64,000 nt of DNA from Ruoffia tabacinasalis (GTDB lineage Bacteria > Bacillota > Bacilli > Lactobacillales > Aerococcaceae): assembly GCF_042652985.1 (NCBI RefSeq), contig NZ_JBHSHQ010000035.1, positions 53,378 through 117,377 of the forward strand, read 5' to 3'. How positions within the stretch are numbered: the first letter of the stretch is position 1; each line of letters opens with the position of its first letter. Below are positions 26,086-34,039 of this stretch, in pieces. The notes below the pieces were generated by a model that did no database searches, had not been told where the DNA came from, and worked only from the letters and a program-made list of their open reading frames with translations. The translations under genes were made by a program, and so were the position numbers.

Positions 26086-27219
26086 CTACCCCATCACCCT
26101 CACAACATTCTCCACCGTTCGGCTAATATTCTCCGAAGCCTTATCAATCAACTCTTCCAATGAACTCGCTCCAGGAGCCGTTGGAAACACGGCATCAATC
26201 CCTTCGGGATATAGCTCCTCAATACCTTCACCGATCTTACCAACCACAGCAATGACTTTTGCATCTGGATTAATTCCTTTCATCGCTTTCGCAACTCCGT
26301 AAGGTGTCTTACCAAATTTTGTTTGAAAATCCATCGCACCTTCACCGGTAAAGCACACATCTACTCCCTTGGCCTTCTCTTTAAAGCCAGAATACTCAAG
26401 GACAATATCAATGCCTCGCTTCATCTCTGCTTGGGTAAAAGCCAAGAGCCCTGCTCCCAAGCCACCCGCTGCACCCGCACCAGGAATATCCATCACTTCT
26501 CGTCCGAGACATCGCTCAATGACTCGTGAATAATGTTTCAAATTCGCATCTAAAATATCAATAACTTCTGAAGACGCGCCCTTTTGTGGTCCAAACACAC
26601 TCGAAGCCCCATTCGGCCCACATAACGGATTCGTCACATCTGAAGCAACGATAAAGGAAACATCTTTTAATTTAGAATGAACTCTTTCCGTCGAAATATA
26701 ATCAAGTTGGTCCAAGGCGCCTCCACCAAAGCCAATGTCCGATCCGTTGAAGTCAATCAGTTCGTACCCTAACGCTTGTGCCATCCCAGCACCACCATCA
26801 TTTGTAGCTGATCCACCTAATCCTAATATGATCTTAGTAATTCCCGCTTCAATTAATAATTTTATCAATTCGCCCGTTCCGTAAGTCGTTGTCACAAGGG
26901 GGTTTTGAGTTACTGAATTTACATGGTTCAAACCGCTCGCTTCCGCCATCTCTATGACGCCGGTTACACCATCACCCAGTATGCCGTAGTGAGCCTCAAC
27001 CGCTTTACCTAAAGGTCCTGTCACTTCTGCCTTTAATAGTTTGCCCTTGGTCGCATCAACTAAAGATTGTACAGTCCCTTCACCACCATCTGCCATAGGT
27101 AATTGAACCAACTCAACTTCCGGCAAGACCCGCCGAATCCCAGCTTCCATCGCTTGGCACACTTCTAACGCTGTCAAACTTCCCTTATAGGAATCTGGTG
27201 CAAGTAATATTTTTTTCAT
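26086..27219 (-). CDS. Glycerate kinase (GlxK/GarK family)
   Basis: A 377-aa kinase of the GarK family. The N-terminus KILLAPDSYKGSLTA, the MADGGEGTV motif, GLGGSATNDGGAGMAQALG and the C-terminal GEGAMDFQTKFGKTP are typical. It phosphorylates D-glycerate, giving entry to glycolysis. The ATG at 27219 is preferred over an in-frame GTG three bases upstream, with GGGGGA as ribosome site. No glycerate transporter or tartronate genes are adjacent. Confidence 0.9.
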   Translation of the reverse strand: MKKILLAPDSYKGSLTALEVCQAMEAGIRRVLPEVELVQLPMADGGEGTVQSLVDATKGKLLKAEVTGPLGKAVEAHYGILGDGVTGVIEMAEASGLNHVNSVTQNPLVTTTYGTGELIKLLIEAGITKIILGLGGSATNDGGAGMAQALGYELIDFNGSDIGFGGGALDQLDYISTERVHSKLKDVSFIVASDVTNPLCGPNGASSVFGPQKGASSEVIDILDANLKHYSRVIERCLGREVMDIPGAGAAGGLGAGLLAFTQAEMKRGIDIVLEYSGFKEKAKGVDVCFTGEGAMDFQTKFGKTPYGVAKAMKGINPDAKVIAVVGKIGEGIEELYPEGIDAVFPTAPGASSLEELIDKASENISRTVENVVRVMG

Positions 27220-27388
27220 CACAAATCCCCCTTTTTTAAATGTGTCTCACTCTATATAATTTTATCTTAAAGGGTCTGGGGTCATTTCACAACAGATTTA
27301 CTTTTCAAAATGCTCCTCGCTAAATTAGAGTAAGCAAACACAAGATAATAAATTTGTATTCTCTCCATATTATTTCTAAACTAGAGGT

Positions 27389-27404
27389 AGAGTGAGCGCT
27401 CTAA
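27389..27404. promoter_or_regulatory. Operator-like inverted repeat before the epimerase remnant
   Basis: TAGAGTGAGCGCTCTA has the palindromic core GAGCGCTC, typical of LacI-family operators, and lies about 20 bp before a ribosome site GAGGAGG. Confidence 0.45.
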
Positions 27405-27421
27405 ATTAGAGGAGGAATAGT

Positions 27422-28067
27422 ATGATTGGCCTATGTTCAGTTACATTTCTCGATAGAAAAGTTGAAGAAGCATTCGCCTTAGCAAAAGAAGCGCAATTAG
27501 ACGCTATTGAATGGGGAAGAGATACTCATGAGCCCGAAACCAATATAAAATACGCGCAAGAAGTCGCCCAGATGATGAATGCCGCTGGTTTAAAAACGAT
27601 ATCCTAAGGAAGTTATTACTCATTTAGCTATTTCCAGGAAATTGAACCCTTTCTAGGCACAACCAAAGCCTTATATGCACCGCTCTTTCGTATCTGGGGA
27701 AGAGATAGAGGATCAAATGATGCCGATGAAAAATACCGCCAACAAGTCATCGAGGATGTTTCGATTTACGAAAGTTTGTGCAATTACTATTTTATGATAT
27801 TGAAGATGGTCCTCGTATCGGAGTTACAACCGTTGGAGTTCTAGAATCTTCTGATGGTCTATTCTTTAAGGATAGAATAACAATCAAGTATTAGACCCTT
27901 ATGAAGACTGGCGATTGAATACAGCTGAACGTATTAAAGATATCTTATCAAAACTAACGATGGATCAAGATGAAGACTTTCTATCTGAAGTCTCAGGAGA
28001 AAGTTACGCTTACCAAAATGGTGATGGTAATTACTACGAAGCAGGATTTAAATTAACTTATGAATAG
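27422..28067 (+). pseudogene. Sugar isomerase/epimerase fragment joined to GH3 glycosidase fragment
   Basis: The first 61 codons read as the N-terminus of an Xyl-isomerase-like TIM-barrel epimerase (MIGLCSVTFLDRKVEEAF). A TAA at 27605-27607 replaces what looks like a Tyr codon, and the same frame then continues YYSFSYFQEIEPFLGTTKAL to about 27770. After that the sequence becomes a glycoside hydrolase family 3 N-terminus in another frame (DGLFFKD, DPYEDWRLNTAERIKDILSKL), itself with a 1-base shift near 27875. The gene products are lost. The neighbouring fructokinase/MsmK chimera suggests one decayed sugar-use locus. Confidence 0.8.
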
Positions 28068-28091
28068 TATGAAATATAGATCATTGAATAG

Positions 28092-28132
28092 AAAAACAGC
28101 CCTGGCTTCGACTGAAGACAGGACTATTTTTT
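28092..28132 (+). terminator. Terminator after the GH3 remnant
   Basis: AGCCCTG and CAGGACT pair with one mismatch, followed by ATTTTTT. Confidence 0.6.
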
Positions 28133-28156
28133 AGGTATTTATAAATTACTCTTTCA

Positions 28157-28906
28157 TCAATGCATCGTCATGCCACCAGTCACATTAATCGCTTGCCCAG
28201 TCAAATAAGACGCTTCATCTGACGCCAGAAACGCAACGACTCCCGCTACCTCTTCTGGTTGCGCTGTACGACTCAATGGCACTTGCGAACAATCTTCTTT
28301 GTAGATTTCTTCTGCGGTCATACCTCGAATCTTCCCGCCATCCACGCGCTCACGGTGTTTCATGCTTGTCTCTACAATCCCCGGGCAGACTGCATTCACC
28401 AAGATATTTTTCGGAGCAAATTCAATAGCAGCAGATTTTGTTAAACCGATTACCGCATGTTTAGAAGCAACATAACCACTTAAACCACGGTACCCGTTCT
28501 TTCCAGCTTGTGACGAAATATTAATAATCCGCCCGCTTTGATTACCCGCAACTAAATGATTCGCAAAGACTTTTGAAACTTCGTATATGGCAAACACATT
28601 CAACTCAAACATATCGCGCCAATCTTGTAATTGACTGTCGATTAAGTAATCCATTCTGGAGATTCCTGCACTATTGACGATAATTTTTGGGACACCGTAT
28701 TTCTCAACCAGTTCATCGCTCCAAGTTTTTAGCTGATCTAGATCAGTTAAATCAAAGACTTCTTTAATCTCATTCGCATTGTCTGCTTCCCCGGTATGAA
28801 CTCGGTCCACATTAATTACTTTGTGTCCTTTTTCTAAGAAGCGCTTCACACACGCCTGCCCTATCCCAGAATTCCCACCTGTAACTAGCACTAATCCTTT
28901 CGCCAT
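28157..28906 (-). CDS. Short-chain dehydrogenase/reductase
   Basis: A 249-aa classical SDR. The Rossmann motif TGGNSGIGQACVKRF, NSAG at strand 4, the catalytic YVASK with the preceding Ser, and the C-terminal LASDEASYLTGQAINVTGG are intact. It is NAD(P)-dependent; the substrate is unknown, with sugar alcohols or 3-oxoacyl compounds as family options. It starts 33 bp after metQ and lies in the T-box-controlled luxS-metQ transcript, so a link to methionine or sulfur metabolism is possible but unproven. Confidence 0.85.
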   Translation of the reverse strand: MAKGLVLVTGGNSGIGQACVKRFLEKGHKVINVDRVHTGEADNANEIKEVFDLTDLDQLKTWSDELVEKYGVPKIIVNSAGISRMDYLIDSQLQDWRDMFELNVFAIYEVSKVFANHLVAGNQSGRIINISSQAGKNGYRGLSGYVASKHAVIGLTKSAAIEFAPKNILVNAVCPGIVETSMKHRERVDGGKIRGMTAEEIYKEDCSQVPLSRTAQPEEVAGVVAFLASDEASYLTGQAINVTGGMTMH

Positions 28907-28939
28907 GAATCACCTATCCTTTCCTACATTCAACACGGC

Positions 28940-29770
28940 TTAACCTTCTGCAGATGCTCCCTCAAACACTGGGATAATTGAATTTCCAAAGTGCTCTGAG
29001 ATAAAGTCCGCCACATTGGGTTGTTGGTATGCTTCGACAATTTGTTGATAAACTTCATTATCTTTATCCTCAGCTCTTGCCACAATAATGTTAATATACG
29101 GTTGCAGTGCTTCCTCTTCTGGATCAATTTCTATAGCGAAGATCGCATCTTGAACAGGATCAATCCCGAAATCAATGGCTAAATCACTGTTAGTAATCCC
29201 AGCAGCAGCATCAGGTAAAGCTTGTGGAATGATGGCTGGATCCGTTTCAACAATATCTAAATTTAATGGGTTTTCAATAATATCAATGACTTCGGGTAAG
29301 TGCCCTTTGTCTGGATCCAATTTAATCACACCCGCACTCTCAAGCACTTTTAAAGCTCGCCCGCGGTTGGTTACGTTGTTCGGAATTAAAATTGTATCCC
29401 CATCTTGTAATTCTGACAAATCAGAAATATTTTCTGAAAAAACGTTCATTGGACTTAAATAAGTATCCGCGATTACTTCAAACTCATACCCTTTATCAGC
29501 GGTTTCTTGTTCTAAGAATGCATTATGTTGAAAAGCCGTTAAGTCTAAATCCCCATCTGATAAGGCTCTATTAGCATAAACCCCATCCGTAAAGCTCACT
29601 AATTCGATTTGGATTTCCTCACCTAGATTTTCTTGTACAATTTCCCAAATGGGGTCATTTGAATCCCCAACCACGGCTACTTTCACAACTGTCTGTGCTT
29701 GTGTTAAAGACGGTAATAAGACAGCAAATGCGACAAGTAAGAACAGTACTTTTTTAATTATTTTCTTCAT
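28940..29770 (-). CDS. metQ: MetQ/NlpA-family substrate-binding protein
   Basis: A 276-aa solute-binding protein for methionine or a related compound. VKVAVVGDSNDPIWEIVQEN, DLTAFQHNAFL and the PNNVTNRGRALKVLE segment are typical of MetQ. The signal region (about residues 1-25, ending LTQAQ) has no lipobox cysteine, unusual for a Gram-positive MetQ, which is normally a lipoprotein. The ABC partners metN and metI are not in this window. It follows luxS by 3 bp behind a Met-type T-box, which supports methionine uptake. Confidence 0.88.
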   Translation of the reverse strand: MKKIIKKVLFLLVAFAVLLPSLTQAQTVVKVAVVGDSNDPIWEIVQENLGEEIQIELVSFTDGVYANRALSDGDLDLTAFQHNAFLEQETADKGYEFEVIADTYLSPMNVFSENISDLSELQDGDTILIPNNVTNRGRALKVLESAGVIKLDPDKGHLPEVIDIIENPLNLDIVETDPAIIPQALPDAAAGITNSDLAIDFGIDPVQDAIFAIEIDPEEEALQPYINIIVARAEDKDNEVYQQIVEAYQQPNVADFISEHFGNSIIPVFEGASAEG

Positions 29771-29773
29771 AAT

Positions 29774-30259
29774 TTATCCCTCTTTCGATTCATAGGCGAA
29801 TGACAAGTCCGTAATTTCAGTTAACACTTGATAATAATTTTGACTATAATAGCGAGCCATCGGCAAGTTTTGGTCTAAGAAATTACCGCAATCGCGTGCT
29901 GTGGCTCCAGGAATCTCATCCTCAAATTCCGAGATAAATTTAAAGGTCGCTTGAAGTAAAGAAAGCACCTCTTGCGGTTCAACGGCATCCGTTAAGATTA
30001 AGTAAAAGCCCGTCCGGCACCCCATCGGTCCGAAATAAATGACTTCATCTTTAAACGTTGGGTCATTACGTAAATAAGTCGCTCCCAAATGCTCAATCGT
30101 ATGAATTTCTGCCGTATTCATTACCGGTTCAAAGTTTGGTGCCGTAAAGCGTAAGTCATAGGACTTTAATCCACGATCTCCCACCTGATCTTCTCTTGAT
30201 AAATATAGTCCTGGTTTCAAATTTAAGTGATCCACTGTAAAGCTTGCGATTTTTTCCAT
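29774..30259 (-). CDS. luxS: S-ribosylhomocysteine lyase LuxS
   Basis: A 161-aa metalloenzyme with the metal ligands H53 and H57 (HTIEH) and C124 (RDCGN), base E56, and catalytic C81 (MGCRTGFY). It splits S-ribosylhomocysteine into homocysteine and DPD, the AI-2 precursor. It is the first gene after a Met-type T-box, so its main role here is probably recycling the methyl-cycle product toward methionine. AGGAGAA lies 7 nt before the ATG. Confidence 0.95.
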   Translation of the reverse strand: MEKIASFTVDHLNLKPGLYLSREDQVGDRGLKSYDLRFTAPNFEPVMNTAEIHTIEHLGATYLRNDPTFKDEVIYFGPMGCRTGFYLILTDAVEPQEVLSLLQATFKFISEFEDEIPGATARDCGNFLDQNLPMARYYSQNYYQVLTEITDLSFAYESKEG

Positions 30260-30361
30260 TTGTACATTCTCCTATCTTTTTCGTTAAAATAATTCTCTAA
30301 GATGGTACTCATATAAAATTCTGGCCAGAACATTATATTAAGTAAATTTTTAAAATTGCTA

Positions 30362-30645
30362 AAAAAAAATACCCATCCCTTTATCTATCAATACTTTGAT
30401 AAATAAAGGGACGGATACTTCCGTGTTACCACCCTTGTTTATGCCTGTCTCACAACAAACACCTCAACAATTCCGCTTTTCTGCTGAAATCTGGCAAGAT
30501 ATCGGTTGCTTCCCGTTCGAATAGCGTGAACCATTCAAAAACTCAGAGCTCATCTTCACTGCCTCTATCATGGACCCTTTCTCACCAACCGGGCTCTCTT
30601 GACCTGATTTCATCAGCTACTCTTCTCTTCAATGTAAAATATATA
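30362..30645 (-). promoter_or_regulatory. T-box leader, Met specifier
   Basis: On the minus strand the Stem I start AGAGAAGAGTAGCTGATG, the specifier region GAAGATGAGCTC (ATG at 30553-30551), the T-box AAGGGTGGTAACACGGA (30436-30420) and a terminator hairpin with T8 (30419-30362) come in order. Uncharged tRNA-Met should prevent termination and switch on luxS-metQ-SDR. The specifier call rests on alignment of the GAAG-ATG-A context and should be checked by folding. Confidence 0.93.
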
Positions 30646-30676
30646 TTAAAAATATGATAATCACATGAGTGATTGA

Positions 30677-31219
30677 TTAGATTTTATCACCCGTTCCAAT
30701 ATAAGTCAAGCGGCGATCTCTACAACATATATAAAAACACTCTCCACAAAAATTGGGAAGTGCTCTATCATAATATTCAAGCAAGTAAATCAACCTCACT
30801 ACATTAAAGTCTTGATAGATCTTTCTTACTTTTGAATCCGCTAAGAGCGCGTGATGAACTTGGTGAAGGCTAACGCCAAGCCACCTGTTCCCTTCCAAAA
30901 GACTCATGCCTTGATCTGTTAGAAAAACATCCTAGCCTACATAACTTATTCCCTTTTTTTGAACCCCGTTATCAGGATGGGCCCCATGCCAAGTCACTGT
31001 ACCATCGGTTGGAATCATAGCACCCCCACCTAGCGGACCCGTTATCGGGTCAACTGCTACACTTAAGCCATGAAGACGGAAATTATCTGCGGGTGCAGAT
31101 ATATTTGTCCCCACCCTAAAGACAGAGGCTGCTATGAATACTTTCTGGCTTGTCTGATCAATCATTACAAAAGCCATCGGCATCAATGCCTTTCTTAACA
31201 ACTTATGTGATATACCCAT
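30677..31219 (-). pseudogene. Sugar-transfer-associated ATP-grasp protein, 5'-truncated and interrupted
   Basis: The frame from 31219 reads VFRVGTNISAPADNF, VDPITGPLGGGAM and HPDNGVQKKGISYVG, then a TAG at 30934-30932. The same frame continues DVFLTDQGMSLLEGNRWLGV to a stop at 30677. In the family the stop position is a Trp (GWD motif), so TGG to TAG is the likely lesion; LLEGN is the ATP-grasp metal motif. The N-terminal half is missing. Such proteins occur in capsule and cell-wall glycan loci. Its 3' end now carries the luxS promoter. Confidence 0.8.
30681..30709 (-). promoter_or_regulatory. Promoter of the luxS T-box transcript
   Basis: TTGACT (30709-30704), a 17-bp spacer and TAAAAT (30686-30681), with a TG one base before the -10. 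It lies within the end of the ATP-grasp pseudogene. Confidence 0.8.
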
Positions 31220-31327
31220 CTACTCCGCCCCCTCTTTAATCATCAAATTTCGTAAAACTTGTGACTCGCTAAATTCATTATACGCTTTATTGAACCACTT
31301 ATAACTTTGTTGTTCCAACATTTTCAT
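31220..31327 (-). CDS. Possible 35-aa ORF before the ATP-grasp remnant
   Basis: The ORF begins MKMLEQQSYKWFNKAYNEF and its TAG abuts the ATG at 31219. No convincing ribosome site precedes it. It may be a remnant of the same decayed glycan gene or of its upstream neighbour. Weak call. Confidence 0.25.
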   Translation of the reverse strand: MKMLEQQSYKWFNKAYNEFSESQVLRNLMIKEGAE

Positions 31328-31412
31328 AATTCATATAACTAAGACGCTCACAGGCAAATTGATACTTGTCCTATCAATTAAATTTCATTGAAATGAGCAG
31401 TCAACTCAAATA

Positions 31413-31441
31413 AAAAAACTTCCCGCAATCGCGAGAAGTTC
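31413..31441 (-). terminator. Terminator of the lysis cassette
   Basis: On the minus strand AACTTC-TCGC and GCG-GGAAGTT form a hairpin followed by T7. Confidence 0.85.
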
Positions 31442-31453
31442 TTCCTATTTCAA

Positions 31454-32806
31454 TTAAGCACTCAACACATCTGACTCTAATAGCCAACCTAACACGGTCC
31501 CATTATCCGCTAATAGAAAAGCTTTTTGCATTACTTCTTTCGTTTCAAATACATCAAAAGCCTTGCCTTTGACCCAAGTCGCCATCCGCTCACCGGTCTG
31601 CCAAGTGGTCGCATCGGTCGATACAATCACTTTCTCATTTCCTTCACTTCCAGCAAACCAGTCTGCATCTAACTTCTTCAACACACCCGGATTGGCTTTA
31701 TCAATCCCTACTCTTCGCGCTTCCATGCGTTCTAAGTATTTGGAGTAGCCTAAAGCAGCGTAGTCATACTTGGATCCACCAACCTGAAACAGCCCTTTGA
31801 CAGCCTCTTTGAAGTTCGTTTGACCACTCACTTTATATATCCCACCGGGTCGCAGTAAATATATCCAGTCTTCAAAGAAATCCTCCTCCGATGCATAGCG
31901 AAGATAGTAACCACCTTCGCTCTTAGGACGTGGACTGCCTTTTGCTTTCTTAATATCAGGGTTACCGACATAGCTGGCTGACCAAGTCATCCCGCCCCAA
32001 TTATGATCTAATTTTGCGACATTGGACTGACCCCAAACCCCTTCAAAATGCAACATAACAATAAGTAGACTTGGTAAAATTTGATACTGCTTTGATAAGG
32101 CGAGTAACTTATCCAAATGTGCCTTCGATAACTGACCACCTTGATATATTAGAGCAGCTTCTGACACAACTACAGTCGGCATCTGAATTTTATCTACAAA
32201 GACTTGATTGACCTTACTTTGCACAAGTTTAAAGTCATAACCCGCAGCAGCGAGTTGAGCCATTCTTGCTTGGCCGACACCCCATTTTCCTGCGATAACT
32301 TCTTGAACCAACTCATCAATGGTCTTCTTCACTTCACCGACCACTTGATACTTCGGTCTAGCGTAGCCCATAATGCGCTTATCATTCCATTGAAAAGTAT
32401 TCCGCTTCACTTTGGCTTGGCTATTACCCTCGATAGTCGTGACCTGGTTGTTCTCAACCGACTCAACAAACCCAATGTGATCAGCCCAACCATTCCCATC
32501 CCAATCAAAAGTAATAATGTCACCCACTTTAGGAAACTGTCTTCCTAACCAAATCCCTTTCGCTTTGAAGATGTTGATATGACGTTGGACACCACACTCT
32601 CGCCCAATCAAATCACTCATCCCAGCCTGATCGGAAACAACCGTTACAAACACGTCACACCAATCATCAGTCAACTTGACCTGATACCCCATCGGGATGG
32701 GGCGTATTGAATTATAGGCTGCAATTAAATTATTGAAGGTGTTCGTCCCCTCACTCACACCAATATAACTTTGTGCGACTTTAAGCAACGTCTGTACTGT
32801 GGCCAT
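31454..32806 (-). CDS. Modular endolysin (CHAP, CW_7, glucosaminidase, SH3b)
   Basis: A 450-aa wall hydrolase starting at the ATG 32806, which follows GGAGGTGA. Domains in order: CHAP-type amidase/peptidase (about 1-150; C50 in DDWCDVF, H110 in ADHIGFV), a Cpl-7-like wall-binding repeat (about 161-200; VQEVIAGKWGVGQARMAQL), a GH73-like glucosaminidase (about 225-390; LHFEGVWGQSN with catalytic Glu) and an SH3b-like tail. No signal peptide is seen, so release depends on the holin encoded upstream. The start overlaps the holin stop by 26 bp. Typical of prophage lysis cassettes. Confidence 0.9.
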   Translation of the reverse strand: MATVQTLLKVAQSYIGVSEGTNTFNNLIAAYNSIRPIPMGYQVKLTDDWCDVFVTVVSDQAGMSDLIGRECGVQRHINIFKAKGIWLGRQFPKVGDIITFDWDGNGWADHIGFVESVENNQVTTIEGNSQAKVKRNTFQWNDKRIMGYARPKYQVVGEVKKTIDELVQEVIAGKWGVGQARMAQLAAAGYDFKLVQSKVNQVFVDKIQMPTVVVSEAALIYQGGQLSKAHLDKLLALSKQYQILPSLLIVMLHFEGVWGQSNVAKLDHNWGGMTWSASYVGNPDIKKAKGSPRPKSEGGYYLRYASEEDFFEDWIYLLRPGGIYKVSGQTNFKEAVKGLFQVGGSKYDYAALGYSKYLERMEARRVGIDKANPGVLKKLDADWFAGSEGNEKVIVSTDATTWQTGERMATWVKGKAFDVFETKEVMQKAFLLADNGTVLGWLLESDVLSA

Positions 32807-33011
32807 TCCCGTCACCTCCATTGTAATATTTACTTGAAATTTGTAAGATCGTCCCGAGAAAAACGGCGAATAAGTTAATGGTCGAAACGAGTATTTCCAC
32901 ATCCGCATAGCTATACAACTCTCCCAAACCTTGGAAAAGTACCGCCACAGCTGGTAAAACCACTAAGACAAACCACTTCAGTAAATCATACGTTCGATTA
33001 GTTAAACGCAT
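32781..33011 (-). CDS. Phage-type holin
   Basis: A 76-aa protein with two membrane segments (about residues 9-26 and 38-58) and a short polar tail, matching the phiLC3/LLH holin families. It would form membrane holes that let the endolysin out. It overlaps the endolysin gene by 26 bp and the XhlA-like gene by 14 bp, implying coupled translation. Confidence 0.85.
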   Translation of the reverse strand: MRLTNRTYDLLKWFVLVVLPAVAVLFQGLGELYSYADVEILVSTINLFAVFLGTILQISSKYYNGGDGNGHSTDVA

Positions 33012-33264
33012 AAGAGGTCAGCTCCTTTACTTGATTCGACAACGATATCTGTTCCATCTCTAAGGTATGAAGCTTCATATCATGGTTATTGACCCGTTGG
33101 GTTAAATCACTTAAACCATGTTTATTCGCTTCCAGCTCTGTTTGCATCGTATCTAGGCGGTTAATTAGATTTTGAATCGAAGTAATTAAACGAATCATCT
33201 TGGAGATGAGCGTTATTACCGTAATCATTGCCCCAGCCAAACTACCTAATTCAATCACAGACAT
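32998..33264 (-). CDS. XhlA-like membrane/coiled-coil protein
   Basis: An 88-aa protein with an N-terminal hydrophobic helix (about residues 8-30) followed by a heptad-rich coiled coil (LINRLDTMQTELEANKHG). This is the reverse of the classical XhlA order, where the coiled coil precedes the helix. It sits first in the holin-endolysin unit and may assist lysis. AGGAGG-like AAGGAGGAAAAGG precedes the ATG. Family assignment is moderate. Confidence 0.65.
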   Translation of the reverse strand: MSVIELGSLAGAMITVITLISKMIRLITSIQNLINRLDTMQTELEANKHGLSDLTQRVNNHDMKLHTLEMEQISLSNQVKELTSYAFN

Positions 33265-33285
33265 GCCTTTTCCTCCTTTTTCGCA

Positions 33286-33320
33286 AAAAAATAAGCCCCG
33301 CTAATAACTATAGCGAGGCG
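33286..33320 (-). terminator. Hairpin between DUF2922 and XhlA-like genes
   Basis: GCCTCGCTA and TAGCGGGGC-type arms (33294-33319) with one mismatch, followed by a T-rich tract on the minus strand. It may set a lower level of lysis-gene transcription. Confidence 0.7.
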
Positions 33321-33337
33321 TTGGGGGTGCGCTGCGA

Positions 33338-33565
33338 TTAAGCAGCGTAAATGTCTTCAACCGTACGACGAACGTAGCGAGCTCCTACTGCTTGCGCGTA
33401 AGCATCACCATTCTCATTAACAAAGATTTCAGCGCCAGCAATTGCGTCCAATGCTGCTTGAGCCTCTTGTGCTGTTAGGCCCAACTTAGGGTTACGAAGT
33501 GTGACCTTTTTGTTTGATCCTGCTTCGTCTTTGAATAACAATTCTAAATTATTTGTTTCTTCCAT
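33338..33565 (-). CDS. DUF2922 family protein
   Basis: A 75-aa protein starting at the ATG 33565, which follows GAAGGGTGG; an upstream in-frame start lacks a site. LELLFKDEAGSNKKVTLRNP and the LTAQEAQAALDAI segment match DUF2922. These short proteins are regularly paired with DUF1659 in Firmicutes, including near holin genes, and no function is known. It lies 48 bp after the DUF1659 gene. Confidence 0.8.
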   Translation of the reverse strand: MEETNNLELLFKDEAGSNKKVTLRNPKLGLTAQEAQAALDAIAGAEIFVNENGDAYAQAVGARYVRRTVEDIYAA

Positions 33566-33613
33566 TGTGTATACCACCCTTCTTTTCACTTAAGCATCTT
33601 CATCTGACACTAT

Positions 33614-33814
33614 TTACGCAAACGCGAATGTGTGAACCGCTTCTACCGTTGCGATTGGCTCCTCAATCACACTTTGCAGTGCATTGCGAACAGCCTCAAC
33701 ATCCTCTACTGGCGCATCCTGAGTTAAATCATTCAACGTCACCGTTGTCTTCTTCTCCGTCACCGGATTAATCGCAGTAAGCTTTAAGCTTGCTGATAGG
33801 AATTCTTTGTTCAT
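33614..33814 (-). CDS. DUF1659 family protein
   Basis: A 66-aa protein starting at the ATG 33814, which follows GAGGAGGGG. The pattern SLKLTAINPVTEKKTTVTL and the alternating C-terminus fit DUF1659. It is the first gene of the set that ends with the endolysin. Function unknown. Confidence 0.8.
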   Translation of the reverse strand: MNKEFLSASLKLTAINPVTEKKTTVTLNDLTQDAPVEDVEAVRNALQSVIEEPIATVEAVHTFAFA

Positions 33815-33855
33815 CGTACCCCTCCTCGTTTTTGTTTGTAAGTAAAACAACTTAC

Positions 33856-33896
33856 ACCCCTATAAACGTATTTTTTAGAAAAAGTGTCACCCCTAT
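33856..33896. promoter_or_regulatory. Direct repeat upstream of the DUF1659 gene
   Basis: ACCCCTAT occurs at 33856-33863 and 33889-33896, 33 bp apart (about three helical turns), in the region where the minus-strand promoter of the DUF1659/DUF2922/lysis genes should lie. A regulator site is possible. Confidence 0.4.
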
Positions 33897-33974
33897 TTTG
33901 GGAAAATGTTAAAAATCCCTCAAACTTATTTATTTATCATTATTCTAATTATTTATTAATTGTAAGCTTTATCA

Positions 33975-34002
33975 TTGACTTATTTTTAGAAAGTGCTAAA
34001 TT
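33975..34002 (+). promoter_or_regulatory. Promoter of oppA
   Basis: TTGACT (33975-33980), a 16-bp spacer and TAAATT (33997-34002), with TG one base before the -10. Confidence 0.7.
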
Positions 34003-34039
34003 GAAAGAAATATTATTTAGAAAAGGATGAGTGTTGAGA

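Noticed and set aside
31454..33814. Complete prophage
   Set aside because: No integrase, capsid, tail, packaging or replication genes and no attachment repeats were seen.
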